NCBI GenBank assembly: GCA_052387815.1
Contig: JBQTIU010000119.1
Span: 1-36,318 of the forward strand
DNA length: 36,318 nt
Reading direction: 5' to 3'
Source of the DNA: JBQTIU01 sp052387815
Lineage (GTDB): Bacteria > Pseudomonadota > Alphaproteobacteria > CACIAM-22H2
Shown here in pieces: positions 28,232 through 36,181 of the stretch. Position 1 is the stretch's first letter, and every line of letters begins with the position of its first letter. Under the pieces are notes generated by a model that was not told the origin of the DNA, made no database searches, and saw only the letters and a program-made list of their open reading frames with translations. The translations under genes and the position numbers were made by a program.

Positions 28232-29207
28232 GGCTGCCGCACGGCGATCGCGGAGCTGGTGGGGAGGCGCGGCTTCGCATTCGCGGTCGAACGGGCGATT
28301 TTCGCCAGCGTGGCTCGCACCGGCTGCTGGTGTCGGGCTCGGACCGGGCGTGCGACAAGTGGCTGGAGGCCTACCGCATCGACGGCACCGAGGGACTGGA
28401 ACTGCACCACCTCTACCGGGCGATGACCTGGCTGGGCGAGGCGCTGGCCGACCAGGCCGGGGCGACCGGCGCGCCACGGCGGACCAAGGACCGGATCGAG
28501 GAGCGGCTGTTCGAGCGCCGGCGCAGCCTGTTCACCGATCTCTCCGTGGTGCTGTTCGACACCACGTCCCTTTACTTCTACGGCACCGGCGGCGAAAGCC
28601 TGGGCCGCCACGGCAAGTCCAAGGACCATCGCCCGGATCTCAAGCAGGTGATCGTCGGCGTGGGGCTCGACGCCGAGGGCCGGCCGATCTGCTCCGAGAC
28701 CTGGCCCGGCAACGCCACCGACGTGAAGACGCTGCTGCCCGTGGTCGACCGCTTGCGCGGGCGTTTCGGCATCGCGCGGATGTGCGTGGTCGCGAGAGCG
28801 CGGCATGATCAGCGCCGCGACCATGGCCGAGCTCGAGGCGCGCGAGATCGAGTACATCCTCGGCACGCGTGAGCGCACGGACAAGGAGGTGCGCGAGATC
28901 GTGCTGGCCGATGCCAAGCCGATGGTGGCGCTCACCATCCCGCGCGCGCGGCGGCGAGACGGCGATCGAGGTCAAGCAGGTGATCGCCGGCGACTGGGGG
29001 CCCGAGGCCAAGGCGCGCCGCACCATCGTCTGCTTCAACCCCGCGCAGGCCAAGCGCGATGCCACCACCCGCGCCGCCATCCTCGACAGCCTGCGCGTCA
29101 AGCTCCCCCAGGGCGATAAGGCATTGGTCGGCAACGCCGGCTATCGCCGCTTCCTCGCCACCCCGCGCCAGGGGCACTTCGAGATCGACCCGGCCCGCCT
29201 CGCCGAG

Positions 29208-29227
29208 GGGCGACGTATACGTCGCCC
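29208..29227 (+). repeat. Perfect 20-bp palindrome inside the transposase remnant
   Basis: GGGCGACGTA (29208-29217) is followed directly by its reverse complement TACGTCGCCC (29218-29227). It interrupts the expected LAEEARFDGLYV-like region and shifts the frame by one. Confidence 0.9.
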
Positions 29228-29718
29228 GCTTCGACGGCCTCTACGTGGCTCGCGCACCAACAGCACGCTGAACATGCTCTCGGTCGCCCTCGCCTACCGC
29301 CAGCTGTGGAGGGTCGAGGCCATCTTCCGCACCGCCAAGGCGATCCTCGACACAAGGCCCATCTATCACCAGTCCGACGCCGCCATCGCCGGCCACCTGT
29401 TCTGCTCCTTCCTCGCCCTCGTGCCTCGCGCCAGGAGCTCGACGAGCGCCTCGCCGCGGCTGGCGCGGACCCGGAGTGGGACGACGTGGTGCGCGACCTC
29501 GACCGGGTCGAGGAGGTGGTCGTCGATCAGGGGGCCAAGCGCTTCGTGCCTCGCGCGTCCACGCGCCGGGCTGCGCCGGCGCCGTGTGCAAGGCGGTCGG
29601 CGTCGCGCTGCCGCCGCTCGTCAACCAGCTGCGGACCGCCACCCCGCCGCCCGCCACCCCGCCCGCGCGCCGTCGCGGCCATCCGCGCCGTGGTGCCACG
29701 CGCCTGCGAGTTTCTTGA

Positions 29719-30019
29719 ATGATCGAGCCCGATCAGCGAGTTCGTGAATCGTGGTGTTGAACTCCAGCTTGAGTGCCTGCGCATCACTGCTGCCAAGGCC
29801 TTTCGAAAGAAACTCAATTATGCTCCCAAACGGCCCGCTGCCGGTGTTCAAAACCAATACCGGATAGAGAAGAGCGGCGCCCTTCAATAAGCGAAGATCT
29901 TCTGTGTCCTCGATCGCGTTGATGAGTCGCTTCGTCGAGGTCAGAGAGAATAAGGTCTGCGTAGGCGGTGCGACTGATCGTGCCATGATCCTGCGACTCG
30001 CCCAAACGACGAGGAACAT
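29719..30019 (-). pseudogene. N-terminal fragment of an unknown protein, cut by the IS
   Basis: An open frame enters from ATG 30019 (MFLVVWASRRI) or, more likely, ATG 29986 (MARSVAPPTQTLFSLTSTKRL) and reads plausible protein as far as NTTIHELADRARSFKKL. From there it continues only as antisense of the transposase, so coding sense ends at the IS edge. Segments such as DLRLLKGAALLYPVLVLN and IIEFLSKGLGSSDAQALKLEF look like a folded domain, family unrecognised. It follows the second methyltransferase gene on the same strand after about 90-125 bases. Together with the frame at 27075-27803 it could have formed one gene of roughly 330 residues before the insertion; this is inference. Confidence 0.45.
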
Positions 30020-30109
30020 CCTGCTTTAACCAATGTACCGCTGTTCCTGACCAGGATAACACGCCACGCCAATTGCTTCAAATATGGAACGGGATGAACT
30101 CGAGACCAT

Positions 30110-31003
30110 TCAAATGAGAGTGAACTTCGACGATTCGCAACTGTGGCCACCACTGGCAAGTGATGGATCATAGACAGGCTTGCCCAGCGGTCGAGTGCGC
30201 AGAGTCCCGGCACGCAATTGGTGGACCCGCTGCCACGCGCAGTCGACGTATTCTTTGACGATATCACATCCGTATCCCATTCGCCTGTGCAGCAATGCGG
30301 CGATCACGGAACTGCCGGCACCCATGTACGGATCGAACACCTTGTCACCGGGACGCGTCAGGGCAAGAACCAATCGTTCGATGAGCTCGACTGGAAACTG
30401 GCACGGGTGGATGGTCTTTTCGACATGATTGTTTTTCACGTTCGGGATCACCCACACGTCGCCCGGATTCTTGCCCAACGGATTGCATGAGAGCTGACCC
30501 ACCTTGGGACCCTTGAAATATTTCTTGTTCGGGTATTTCGACGGAACCCGAATCGCGTCGAGATTGAAGGTGTGCTCGTCGGACTTGGTGAACCACAAGA
30601 TCGTCTCGTACCGACCGGACAGGCGCTTGGAACAATGCAGCCCGTGTCCGAAGTGCCATACGATGCGATTGCGCAATTTGAGGCCGTGGTCCTTGAATAC
30701 GCGATAGAGCACCAGGTCGAGCGGGATGATTTCGCCATTCTCCACGTGGTTCCCGATCTGCCAGCACAAGGAGCCCGTCGGGTCGAGCAGGCGGACGCAT
30801 TCCGAGATCACCTGTGCCTGGCTCTGGACATAGGTATCGAGCGAAATGCGGGCCTCGTACTTCTTGCCGATGTTGTAGGGCGGAGAGGTGACGATCAGCT
30901 TCATGCTTTCGTCGTCGAACTTGCGCATGAAAGCGAGGTTGTCGTCGCACTCCATCCACGCCAGGTAGTCGCTCGGGAGACGCAGCAGATTGAGCTGTTT
31001 CAT
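30110..31003 (-). CDS. Site-specific DNA methyltransferase, beta class (second)
   Basis: 297-residue N6-adenine or N4-cytosine methyltransferase. Catalytic motif SPPYN at about 40-44 precedes the S-adenosylmethionine-binding FDPYMGAGSS at about 223-232, the beta-class order. Between them are family-like stretches GSLCWQIGNHVENGEIIPLDLVLY, RIVWHFGHGLHCSKRLSGRYE and NPLGKNPGDVWVIPNVK, which may include the target-recognition region. It starts at ATG 31003 with ribosome site GAGGATAAGAG and has a good promoter at 31049-31077. It looks intact. Neighbours on the same strand are zapE upstream and the IS-split orphan gene downstream, which could be its former restriction partner. GC is lower than in zapE, consistent with transfer. 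Confidence 0.9.
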   Translation of the reverse strand: MKQLNLLRLPSDYLAWMECDDNLAFMRKFDDESMKLIVTSPPYNIGKKYEARISLDTYVQSQAQVISECVRLLDPTGSLCWQIGNHVENGEIIPLDLVLYRVFKDHGLKLRNRIVWHFGHGLHCSKRLSGRYETILWFTKSDEHTFNLDAIRVPSKYPNKKYFKGPKVGQLSCNPLGKNPGDVWVIPNVKNNHVEKTIHPCQFPVELIERLVLALTRPGDKVFDPYMGAGSSVIAALLHRRMGYGCDIVKEYVDCAWQRVHQLRAGTLRTRPLGKPVYDPSLASGGHSCESSKFTLI

Positions 31004-31048
31004 CTCTTATCCTCAACCTGTTGTGGATCATCGAAACGAAACATGAAC

Positions 31049-31077
31049 ACTATAACCGAGTTTCGGCAGCATTTCAA
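31049..31077 (-). promoter_or_regulatory. Sigma70 promoter of the second methyltransferase gene
   Basis: Minus strand TTGAAA (31077-31072), a 17-base spacer, and TATAGT (31054-31049). It begins 13 bases after the zapE stop, so the methyltransferase is expressed independently of zapE. The leader would be about 40 bases. Confidence 0.7.
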
Positions 31078-31089
31078 GACCCAAATTGC

Positions 31090-32226
31090 TCACCTCAGGT
31101 GCGGGCTCAATAGGTAGTCCTCGCTGCCCATCTCGTGGAGGCGCGAGACGGTGCGGCGGAACTCGCCCGCATGCTCGCCCGCGGGATAGAGCGCCTCGGG
31201 GGCGCAGGCGGCGGCGAGCACGAGTTTGACGCGGTGCTCGTAAAGTTCGTCGATCAAGGTCATGAAGCGCCGCGCCTCGTTGCGCAGCTCGGGGCCCATG
31301 GCGATCACCCCGTCGAGGACGAGGGTGTGGAAGCGCGTGGCGAGCGCCCCGAAATCCGCCGCCCCCAAGGGCTGCTCGCAGAGCTCGGCGAAGGTCGACA
31401 GCGCCACCCCCTTGGCGGCGCGCCTGAGGGTGAGGGCGCGGCCCAGGATCGGGATGGCTGCGCTCGCGCCTTCCTCGCCCTCGGTCAGGTGCCGGAAGGC
31501 GTCGCGGAGCGCATCGCTCGCCTCTTGCCCGAGCGGCGTGTAATAGACGTTGATGGCCTTGATCCGGCCGCTTCGGTAGTCGGCCGCGGCGTCGAGCTCG
31601 AGGACGTCGAGCCGGTCCTTGATGACGGCGATCGAGGGCAGGAAGCGGTCGCGCTGCAACCCGCGTTCGTAAAGGTCGTCGGGGGCGGTATTCGAGGTCG
31701 CCACCACGACCACCCCGCGCTGGAAGAGCTCACCCAGCAGCCGGCCGAGGATCATCGCATCGGCGATGTTGGTGACCTGGAACTCGTCGAAGCACAGCAG
31801 CCACGCCTCCTCAGCGAGCTTGCGGGCCAAGGGCGGGATCGGGTCCTTGCCGCCGCGCTCGGGCGGGTCCTTCTGCCGCCATTTGTGCAGGCGCTCGTGG
31901 ACCTCGAGCATGAAGGCGTGGAAGTGGACCCGCCGCTTGCGCAAGGCGGGGGCGGCGGCGAAGAACAGGTCCATGAGCATCGACTTGCCGCGCCCGACCG
32001 CGCCGAACAGGTACAGCCCTTGGGGCGGCGTCTCGGCGGCTGGCGCGAGCCCGAGGCGGGCGCGCCAGCCGCCCGCATCGCCAGCCGGCCGATAGCCCTT
32101 GAGCGCCCGGAACAGGCTTTCGAGCTTCTCGGCGGCCAGCGCCTGGGCCGGGTCGGGCGCGAGCCCGCCCGCGGCGAGCCTGGCGCGATAGGCCGCCAGC
32201 GGCCCGTCGCCGGAGTCGAAAGACAT
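31090..32226 (-). CDS. zapE: Cell division protein ZapE (AFG1-like ATPase)
   Basis: 378-residue AFG1/ZapE family P-loop ATPase. Walker A GAVGRGKS is at about 75-82 and Walker B LLCFDEFQV at about 144-151; ATSNTAPDDLYERGLQRDRFLPSI is the family sensor region, and the C-terminus ends SRLHEMGSEDYL. In bacteria ZapE associates with the Z-ring and affects FtsZ stability; the mitochondrial homologue Afg1 acts in inner-membrane protein quality control. In related alphaproteobacteria it usually lies directly before mdh; here the accessory island intervenes. It starts 24 bases after the nitronate-monooxygenase-like gene. Confidence 0.94.
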   Translation of the reverse strand: MSFDSGDGPLAAYRARLAAGGLAPDPAQALAAEKLESLFRALKGYRPAGDAGGWRARLGLAPAAETPPQGLYLFGAVGRGKSMLMDLFFAAAPALRKRRVHFHAFMLEVHERLHKWRQKDPPERGGKDPIPPLARKLAEEAWLLCFDEFQVTNIADAMILGRLLGELFQRGVVVVATSNTAPDDLYERGLQRDRFLPSIAVIKDRLDVLELDAAADYRSGRIKAINVYYTPLGQEASDALRDAFRHLTEGEEGASAAIPILGRALTLRRAAKGVALSTFAELCEQPLGAADFGALATRFHTLVLDGVIAMGPELRNEARRFMTLIDELYEHRVKLVLAAACAPEALYPAGEHAGEFRRTVSRLHEMGSEDYLLSPHLR

Positions 32227-32250
32227 CGGGGACCCGCGCGAGGGCGGGGC

Positions 32251-33210
32251 TTACGCCGCGCTCGCCGCCGCGCCGAGCGCGGACCGTGCTTCCGCGACCA
32301 TGCGCTCGACGATCTCGCCGGCCGGCGTCACGTCGCGGATCAGGTCGACGCCCTCGCCGGCCCACACCACCGCGGTCGAGAAATCGCCCAAGGCCGCGGC
32401 GCTGGCGTAGCGCTCGCGCGCGGCGGCCGGATCGGCCTCGAGCCCGGCCACGCGGTCGTGCCAGGCGTCGGCGAAGTCGTTGCGCAGCGCCCGCCCGGTG
32501 ATGGGCGGCGGCCAGTCGAGCCCGCGCGCAATGTCGAAGACCCGCGTGCGCAGCGTCCCGTCGCCCTGGCCGGCGACCAGTCTCGCCTTGGCCTCGGGAT
32601 GGCCCAGCGATTCGGCGGCCGCGTAGAACCGCGTGCCCACCAGCACGCCCGCCGCCCCCAGCGCCAGCGCCGCGGCGAGCCCGCGGCCGTCGGCGATGCC
32701 GCCCGCCGCCACCACCGGCACCGGCGCCACCGCATCGACGGCGGCCGGCACGAACGCGAACAGGGCGCGCGCCGCCCCGTGTCCGCCCGCCTCCGTCCCC
32801 TGCGCGACGACGACATCGGCGCCCAAGCGTGCGGCGGCCCTGGCGTCGGCAAGCGTCTGGACCTGGAGGATGAGCTTAGCCCCGGCGCGCTTGATCGGCG
32901 CGAGGAACGGCGTCGGATCGCCGAAGGACAGCATCACCGCCGCGGGCCGGCGCGTCAGCGCGGCGTCCAGGCGCCCGGGGTTGTTCGCCAAGTCCCAGGT
33001 GATGAATCCGATGCCGACGCGCGCCCCCTCGGCGGCGTCGAACTCGCGGGCAATCCACTCCGCGCCGAGATAGCCGGGGCCGATCAGGCCCAGACCGCCG
33101 GCCCGGCTGACGGCAGCCGCCAGCGCCCCGCCCGACACCGCGCCCATGGGCGCGAGCAGGATCGGATGGGCGATGGCAAAGAGGTCCGTGAGCGCGGTCT
33201 TGAAGGCCAC
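32251..33210 (-). CDS. Nitronate monooxygenase-like flavoprotein
   Basis: 319-residue TIM-barrel FMN enzyme of the nitronate monooxygenase/2-nitropropane dioxygenase family. It starts with GTG at 33210, with GGAG overlapping the previous stop region. Family marks: HPILLAPMGAVSGGALAAAVSRAGGLGLIG at the N-terminus, AQGTEAGGHG at about 136-145 with the likely catalytic His, VPVVAAGGIADGRGLAAALALGAAGVLVGTRF as the phosphate-binding part. Members oxidise alkyl nitronates; some family members do other flavin chemistry. It follows the SAF-domain oxidoreductase gene by eight bases, so the two are almost certainly co-transcribed. Confidence 0.88.
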   Translation of the reverse strand: MAFKTALTDLFAIAHPILLAPMGAVSGGALAAAVSRAGGLGLIGPGYLGAEWIAREFDAAEGARVGIGFITWDLANNPGRLDAALTRRPAAVMLSFGDPTPFLAPIKRAGAKLILQVQTLADARAAARLGADVVVAQGTEAGGHGAARALFAFVPAAVDAVAPVPVVAAGGIADGRGLAAALALGAAGVLVGTRFYAAAESLGHPEAKARLVAGQGDGTLRTRVFDIARGLDWPPPITGRALRNDFADAWHDRVAGLEADPAAARERYASAAALGDFSTAVVWAGEGVDLIRDVTPAGEIVERMVAEARSALGAAASAA

Positions 33211-33218
33211 GAAAGCGT

Positions 33219-34583
33219 CTACTCCGCCGCCCGGCGCGGCGCCGCGGCGCCGAAGGTCGCTTCCATCTCGCGGCGAACTTTCACCGCTTGCGCCTCGGCG
33301 TCAAACGCCACGTCGGACCACTGCACGCACTGGCCGGCCGTGCGCGAATTCAACAGGCGAACGCCATGCGCAAGCCCGATGGGGAGCCCGCCCACAGCGA
33401 GCGAGTCCTTGGCCGGCATCAGCCGGCCCCAAACCGTGAAGCCGCCTTCCCCGTCGAGGGTCTCGCCGGCCGCAAGGTCGCGCTTGGCGGTGGCGACGGC
33501 GTCGGCGCGCCAGCCGGTCGGCGCGCCCGTCGGCTCGCGGCGCAAGGCCGCCGAGGCGACCGAAATGCCGAGCTCGAGCCCGATCAAATGGTAGGGCTTG
33601 TACATCGCCGAAGTGCGGCCTGCGGGGTCGGTGACGAGCCCGTACTCGGAAAAGCAGCGCGCGACATAGTCGCTGGCCGCCTCGAAGACCACGTAGACGC
33701 CCCACCTGAGGTCGCGGAACACCGGCCGGCCGTCGCGCTCGAGCGAGGAGACCACCTCGACCTGGCCCTTGTGGTGGAGCTGGCCGCCCTCGCCGTGCGG
33801 CCTGAGCACGCGCGCCAGGTCATCGACCCCGCACGGCGGGAAGGCGAGCCCGCCCGGGGCCGGCGTCAAGCCGGTGGCGTTGGCGAGCGCGGTCATCTCG
33901 ATCGCCGACTTGGTGCCGTCGAGGAACGAGTTGAACATCTGCGCGTTCATGCCGCCGGCGCGCGCCTGTTCCTCCGTCAGCCCGTAATGGCCCCACACGG
34001 TCTCGGGCGTCGAGGCGTGATAGGCGGGGAGGTACTTGGTGCCCTTGCCGGCCGCCCCCACCTCGAAGCCGGCGGCCCGCGCCCAATCGACGAGCTCGCA
34101 GATCAGCGCCGGCTGGTCGCCGTAGGCGAGGCTGTAGACCACGCCTGCCGCTTGCGCCCGGCGGGCGAGCAACGGTCCGGCAAGCGCGTCAGCCTCGACG
34201 TTGACCATGACGATATGGCGGCCCTGCTGAATGGCGAGCAGCGCATGGTTGATGCCGGCCGGCGGGCTGCCGGTGGCGTCGATCACCACCTCGAGCCCCG
34301 GGGCGGCGATGAGGGCCGCCGCATCCTCGTCGACATGGGTGGTGCCCTTTTCGAGCGCCTCCCCGAAGCCCCGGGCCGCGAAGCGGGCGGTGGGCCAACC
34401 GACGCGCTCGAGCGTCGCGCGCGCGCGCGCCAGCGCCAGATCCGCCACGCCCATGACGTGCAGGCCCGGCGTGCGCAGCGCCTGGGCCAGGAACATGGCG
34501 CCGAACTTGCCGGCGCCGATCAGGCCGACGCGCACCGGCTTCCCTGCCGCCGCGCGCCCCGCCAGCATGCGATGAAGGTTCAT
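33219..34583 (-). CDS. Homoserine-dehydrogenase-like oxidoreductase with SAF domain
   Basis: 454-residue protein with an N-terminal NAD(P)-binding Rossmann domain (GLIGAGKFGAMFLAQAL at about 19-35), a central catalytic-type domain (VEADALAGPLLARRAQAAGVVYSLAYGDQP, YLPAYHASTPETVWGHYG, and LDGTKSAIEMTALANATGL) and a C-terminal SAF domain (about 360-430). It fits the COG4091 group, annotated as predicted homoserine dehydrogenase although the true substrate is generally unknown and may be a sugar-derived acid. It is 13 bases after the PhyH gene and eight bases before the NMO-like gene, suggesting one catabolic or detoxifying unit. Confidence 0.87.
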   Translation of the reverse strand: MNLHRMLAGRAAAGKPVRVGLIGAGKFGAMFLAQALRTPGLHVMGVADLALARARATLERVGWPTARFAARGFGEALEKGTTHVDEDAAALIAAPGLEVVIDATGSPPAGINHALLAIQQGRHIVMVNVEADALAGPLLARRAQAAGVVYSLAYGDQPALICELVDWARAAGFEVGAAGKGTKYLPAYHASTPETVWGHYGLTEEQARAGGMNAQMFNSFLDGTKSAIEMTALANATGLTPAPGGLAFPPCGVDDLARVLRPHGEGGQLHHKGQVEVVSSLERDGRPVFRDLRWGVYVVFEAASDYVARCFSEYGLVTDPAGRTSAMYKPYHLIGLELGISVASAALRREPTGAPTGWRADAVATAKRDLAAGETLDGEGGFTVWGRLMPAKDSLAVGGLPIGLAHGVRLLNSRTAGQCVQWSDVAFDAEAQAVKVRREMEATFGAAAPRRAAE

Positions 34584-34596
34584 GGCCGGTGGTCCC

Positions 34597-35403
34597 CTAC
34601 TCCGCCGCCCCGCGGCGGCCCGCTTGTGGCGGCCGCAGGCAGTCGTCGGAGAGCGGCGCGATGGGGGTGAAGTCGCGGTTGGCGATCCAGCCCGGCCGCT
34701 TGAAGCGGCGGATCGCGTTGTCGCAGCGGTTGAGCGACAGGTAGACGATCCAGCGCGGCCACGGCGTCAGATTGCTGCCCGAGGCATGGACGAGATTGCA
34801 GTGGAACAGCAGCGCCGAACCCGGCGGCCCCTTGGGCGCCACGATTCCCCCCTCGTCCACCAGCCGCGCGATGGTCTGGTTGTCGATCGTCCACAGGGGA
34901 TAGCTGGTCGTGGTGACGTCGTGCCCGGCCTCGAGCCTTCCGTGGCGGTGGCTCTTGGGGATGTACATCAGCGGGCCATTGAACTCGTTCGCCTCGGCCA
35001 AGAACAGCGCCACGTTCATGGCGCGCGGGGCCGGCATCTGGTCGTCCTCGGACCAGGTGCCGTAATCCTGGTGCCACTGCCAGACCGCGCCGTCGAACGC
35101 CGCCTTGGCGTTGATCTTGAACTGGTGCATGTAGAGTTCGTCCGAGCCCAGGAGCTGCGCGCCCGGGTGGACGAGCCGCGGATGGCGGGCCAGGCGTCCG
35201 AAGGCCTCGTTGTAGGTCTGAACGTAAAAAGCGGAGCGAACCGAATCCGAGCCCTTCTCGCGCACGACTTCCTCGCGGCGCTGGGCGAAGATGCCCGGCA
35301 CCTCGGCGGTGAGCACGCCGATCTCCTCGGCGGAGAACAGGTTCGGCACGAAGGTATAGCCGTCCTCTTCGAAACGGCGGACTTGATCTGACGAAAGCCG
35401 CAT
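34597..35403 (-). CDS. Phytanoyl-CoA dioxygenase (PhyH) family protein
   Basis: 268-residue non-haem Fe(II)/2-oxoglutarate dioxygenase of the PhyH family, the family of ectoine hydroxylase. Metal ligands H111 and D113 are in WQWHQDYGTW and H206 is in VHASGSNLTPWPRW; R217 could bind the 2-oxoglutarate carboxylate. NVALFLAEANEFNGPLMYIPKSH is typical. It hydroxylates a small molecule using 2-oxoglutarate and oxygen; the substrate is not evident, and the ectoine-hydroxylase signature is not fully matched. ATG 35403 follows a GGGGGAG ribosome site. It leads the phyH-SAF-NMO gene set, with zapE next. Confidence 0.88.
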   Translation of the reverse strand: MRLSSDQVRRFEEDGYTFVPNLFSAEEIGVLTAEVPGIFAQRREEVVREKGSDSVRSAFYVQTYNEAFGRLARHPRLVHPGAQLLGSDELYMHQFKINAKAAFDGAVWQWHQDYGTWSEDDQMPAPRAMNVALFLAEANEFNGPLMYIPKSHRHGRLEAGHDVTTTSYPLWTIDNQTIARLVDEGGIVAPKGPPGSALLFHCNLVHASGSNLTPWPRWIVYLSLNRCDNAIRRFKRPGWIANRDFTPIAPLSDDCLRPPQAGRRGAAE

Positions 35404-35598
35404 GGGATCGCTCCCCCGTTAGGGTTGGCGGATCGGCTCGGGTATATCCGACTCAAGCGGCGAAGGGAAGCACGTTGCCGCGGCGGCGTGCCGGTCCCAG
35501 GGGGAGGCAGCCGATAGGCGATTGACCGCATCGAGTGTACTCTCGAACGGGGACGCGGGGTCTGCCCCGAGGGGGGCCGGGATGCGAAAGGACAGGCC

Positions 35599-35805
35599 AT
35601 GAACGAAGACGTCTTCAATATGGAAATCCGCAAGTTCCTGAAGCTCGTCGGGGTGACCAGCCAGCGCGAGATCGAGCAGGCGGTGCACGCGGCGGTGAAG
35701 GCCGGCCGGCTCAAGGGGACCGAGAAACTCAAGGCGCGGGTGGTCTTGTCCATCGACGCCGCGGGTCTTAGCCGGACGATCGATGGCAAGATCGCGCTCG
35801 AGTGA
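35599..35805 (+). CDS. DUF6494 family small protein
   Basis: 68-residue protein, MNEDVFNMEIRKFLKLVGVTSQREIEQAV, matching the DUF6494 family from memory. AAGGACAGG precedes the ATG. It is a compact alpha-helical start with a beta-like tail (RVVLSIDAAGLSRTIDGKIALE). Function is not known. It lies divergent to the PhyH gene and convergent with the FitA-like gene. An inverted repeat TCGAG (35531-35535) and CTCGA (35542-35546) lies in the divergent leader. Confidence 0.75.
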   Translation: MNEDVFNMEIRKFLKLVGVTSQREIEQAVHAAVKAGRLKGTEKLKARVVLSIDAAGLSRTIDGKIALE

Positions 35806-35864
35806 CCCCTCGGCGCGGGTCCTTGACGCCGACGCCCGAGCGTCGCGTCGCCGCCGAGCAAGGC

Positions 35865-36110
35865 TCAGTCGGCCCGCTGGTCGGGCGCGCGATCGCGGCG
35901 GAGCAGCTCCGCGCTATCGCCGTGGCGCCGGCCGGCGAGACGCAAGCGCATCTCGGCTGCACGCCGGGCCAGATCGCCGCGTTCGGACGGCGCCGCGGCC
36001 ATGAGGATACTGCGCAGTTCGGCTTCGAGAGGCTTGCCGTGGCGCCACGCGCGTTTCTTGAGCCGCGCCATCACGTGGTCGGAAAGATTGCGGACCAGCA
36101 CCTGGGTCAT
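35865..36110 (-). CDS. FitA-like ribbon-helix-helix antitoxin, orphan
   Basis: 81-residue protein with an N-terminal Arc-type ribbon-helix-helix: TQVLVRNLSDHVMARLKKRAWRHGKPLEAELRSIL, as in FitA/StbC antitoxins. The rest (about 40-81) would bind a PIN toxin. Start ATG 36110 has GGGGGGAG upstream. No toxin gene follows: between the stop at 35865 and the convergent DUF6494 gene there are only about 60 bases. So the partner seems lost, or it acts in trans or simply as a regulator. The upstream promoter contains a matching palindrome. Confidence 0.82.
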   Translation of the reverse strand: MTQVLVRNLSDHVMARLKKRAWRHGKPLEAELRSILMAAAPSERGDLARRAAEMRLRLAGRRHGDSAELLRRDRAPDQRAD

Positions 36111-36146
36111 CGACCGACTCCCCCCTCTCCCGCGTTCCTCTTACCA

Positions 36147-36174
36147 ATGATAGCATAAATCGCCAGATTTACAA
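36147..36174 (-). promoter_or_regulatory. Promoter and operator of the FitA-like gene
   Basis: Minus strand TTGTAA (36174-36169), a 16-base spacer, TATCAT (36152-36147). Within the spacer and overlapping the -35 edge, TAAATC and GATTTA form an exact inverted repeat around four bases (36156-36171). Ribbon-helix-helix antitoxins commonly bind such sites between the promoter boxes. Confidence 0.6.
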
Positions 36175-36181
36175 CCTCCGA

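Larger units (their letters stand above)
27804..29718 (+). mobile_element. Degenerate IS1634-like insertion sequence
   Basis: A remnant carrying an IS1634 (IS4-superfamily) transposase. Approximate limits are given: I could not find matching terminal inverted repeats or a target duplication. The left flank (27804-27937) is AT-richer non-coding DNA before the transposase start, and the right edge is set by the transposase stop, after which an unrelated minus-strand frame resumes. It sits between two pieces of orphan coding sequence, downstream of the second methyltransferase gene. Confidence 0.7.
27938..29718 (+). pseudogene. IS1634 family transposase, multiply frameshifted
   Basis: The transposase can be followed across several frames: MFFRVKASGERRYLQIVENTR, GPLVFGRLWE, AFAVERAIFASV, RLLVSGSDRACDKWLEAYRIDG, the catalytic region VVLFDTTSLYFYG, WPGNATDVKTLLPVVDRL, ISAATMAELEAREIEYILG, TNSTLNMLSVALAYRQLWRVEAIFRTAKAILDTRP and IYHQSDAAIAGHLFCSFLALV. 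Lesions include an in-frame stop within a palindrome (28226-28228); frame changes at 28313, 28791-28798 and about 28941-28957; a palindrome at 29208-29227; and further frame changes at 29248, 29424 and 29549. The second catalytic Asp, expected in an ADRGM-type motif, is lost in the 28791 lesion. As written it cannot make transposase. Confidence 0.85.

Noticed and set aside
27804..29718. Terminal inverted repeats and target duplication of the IS
   Set aside because: I compared both flanks by eye; a shared GGTGCCAC is in direct rather than inverted orientation, and no convincing duplication was found.
31135..33594. 819-codon plus-strand frame opposite zapE and the NMO-like gene
   Set aside because: Antisense shadow of two supported genes.
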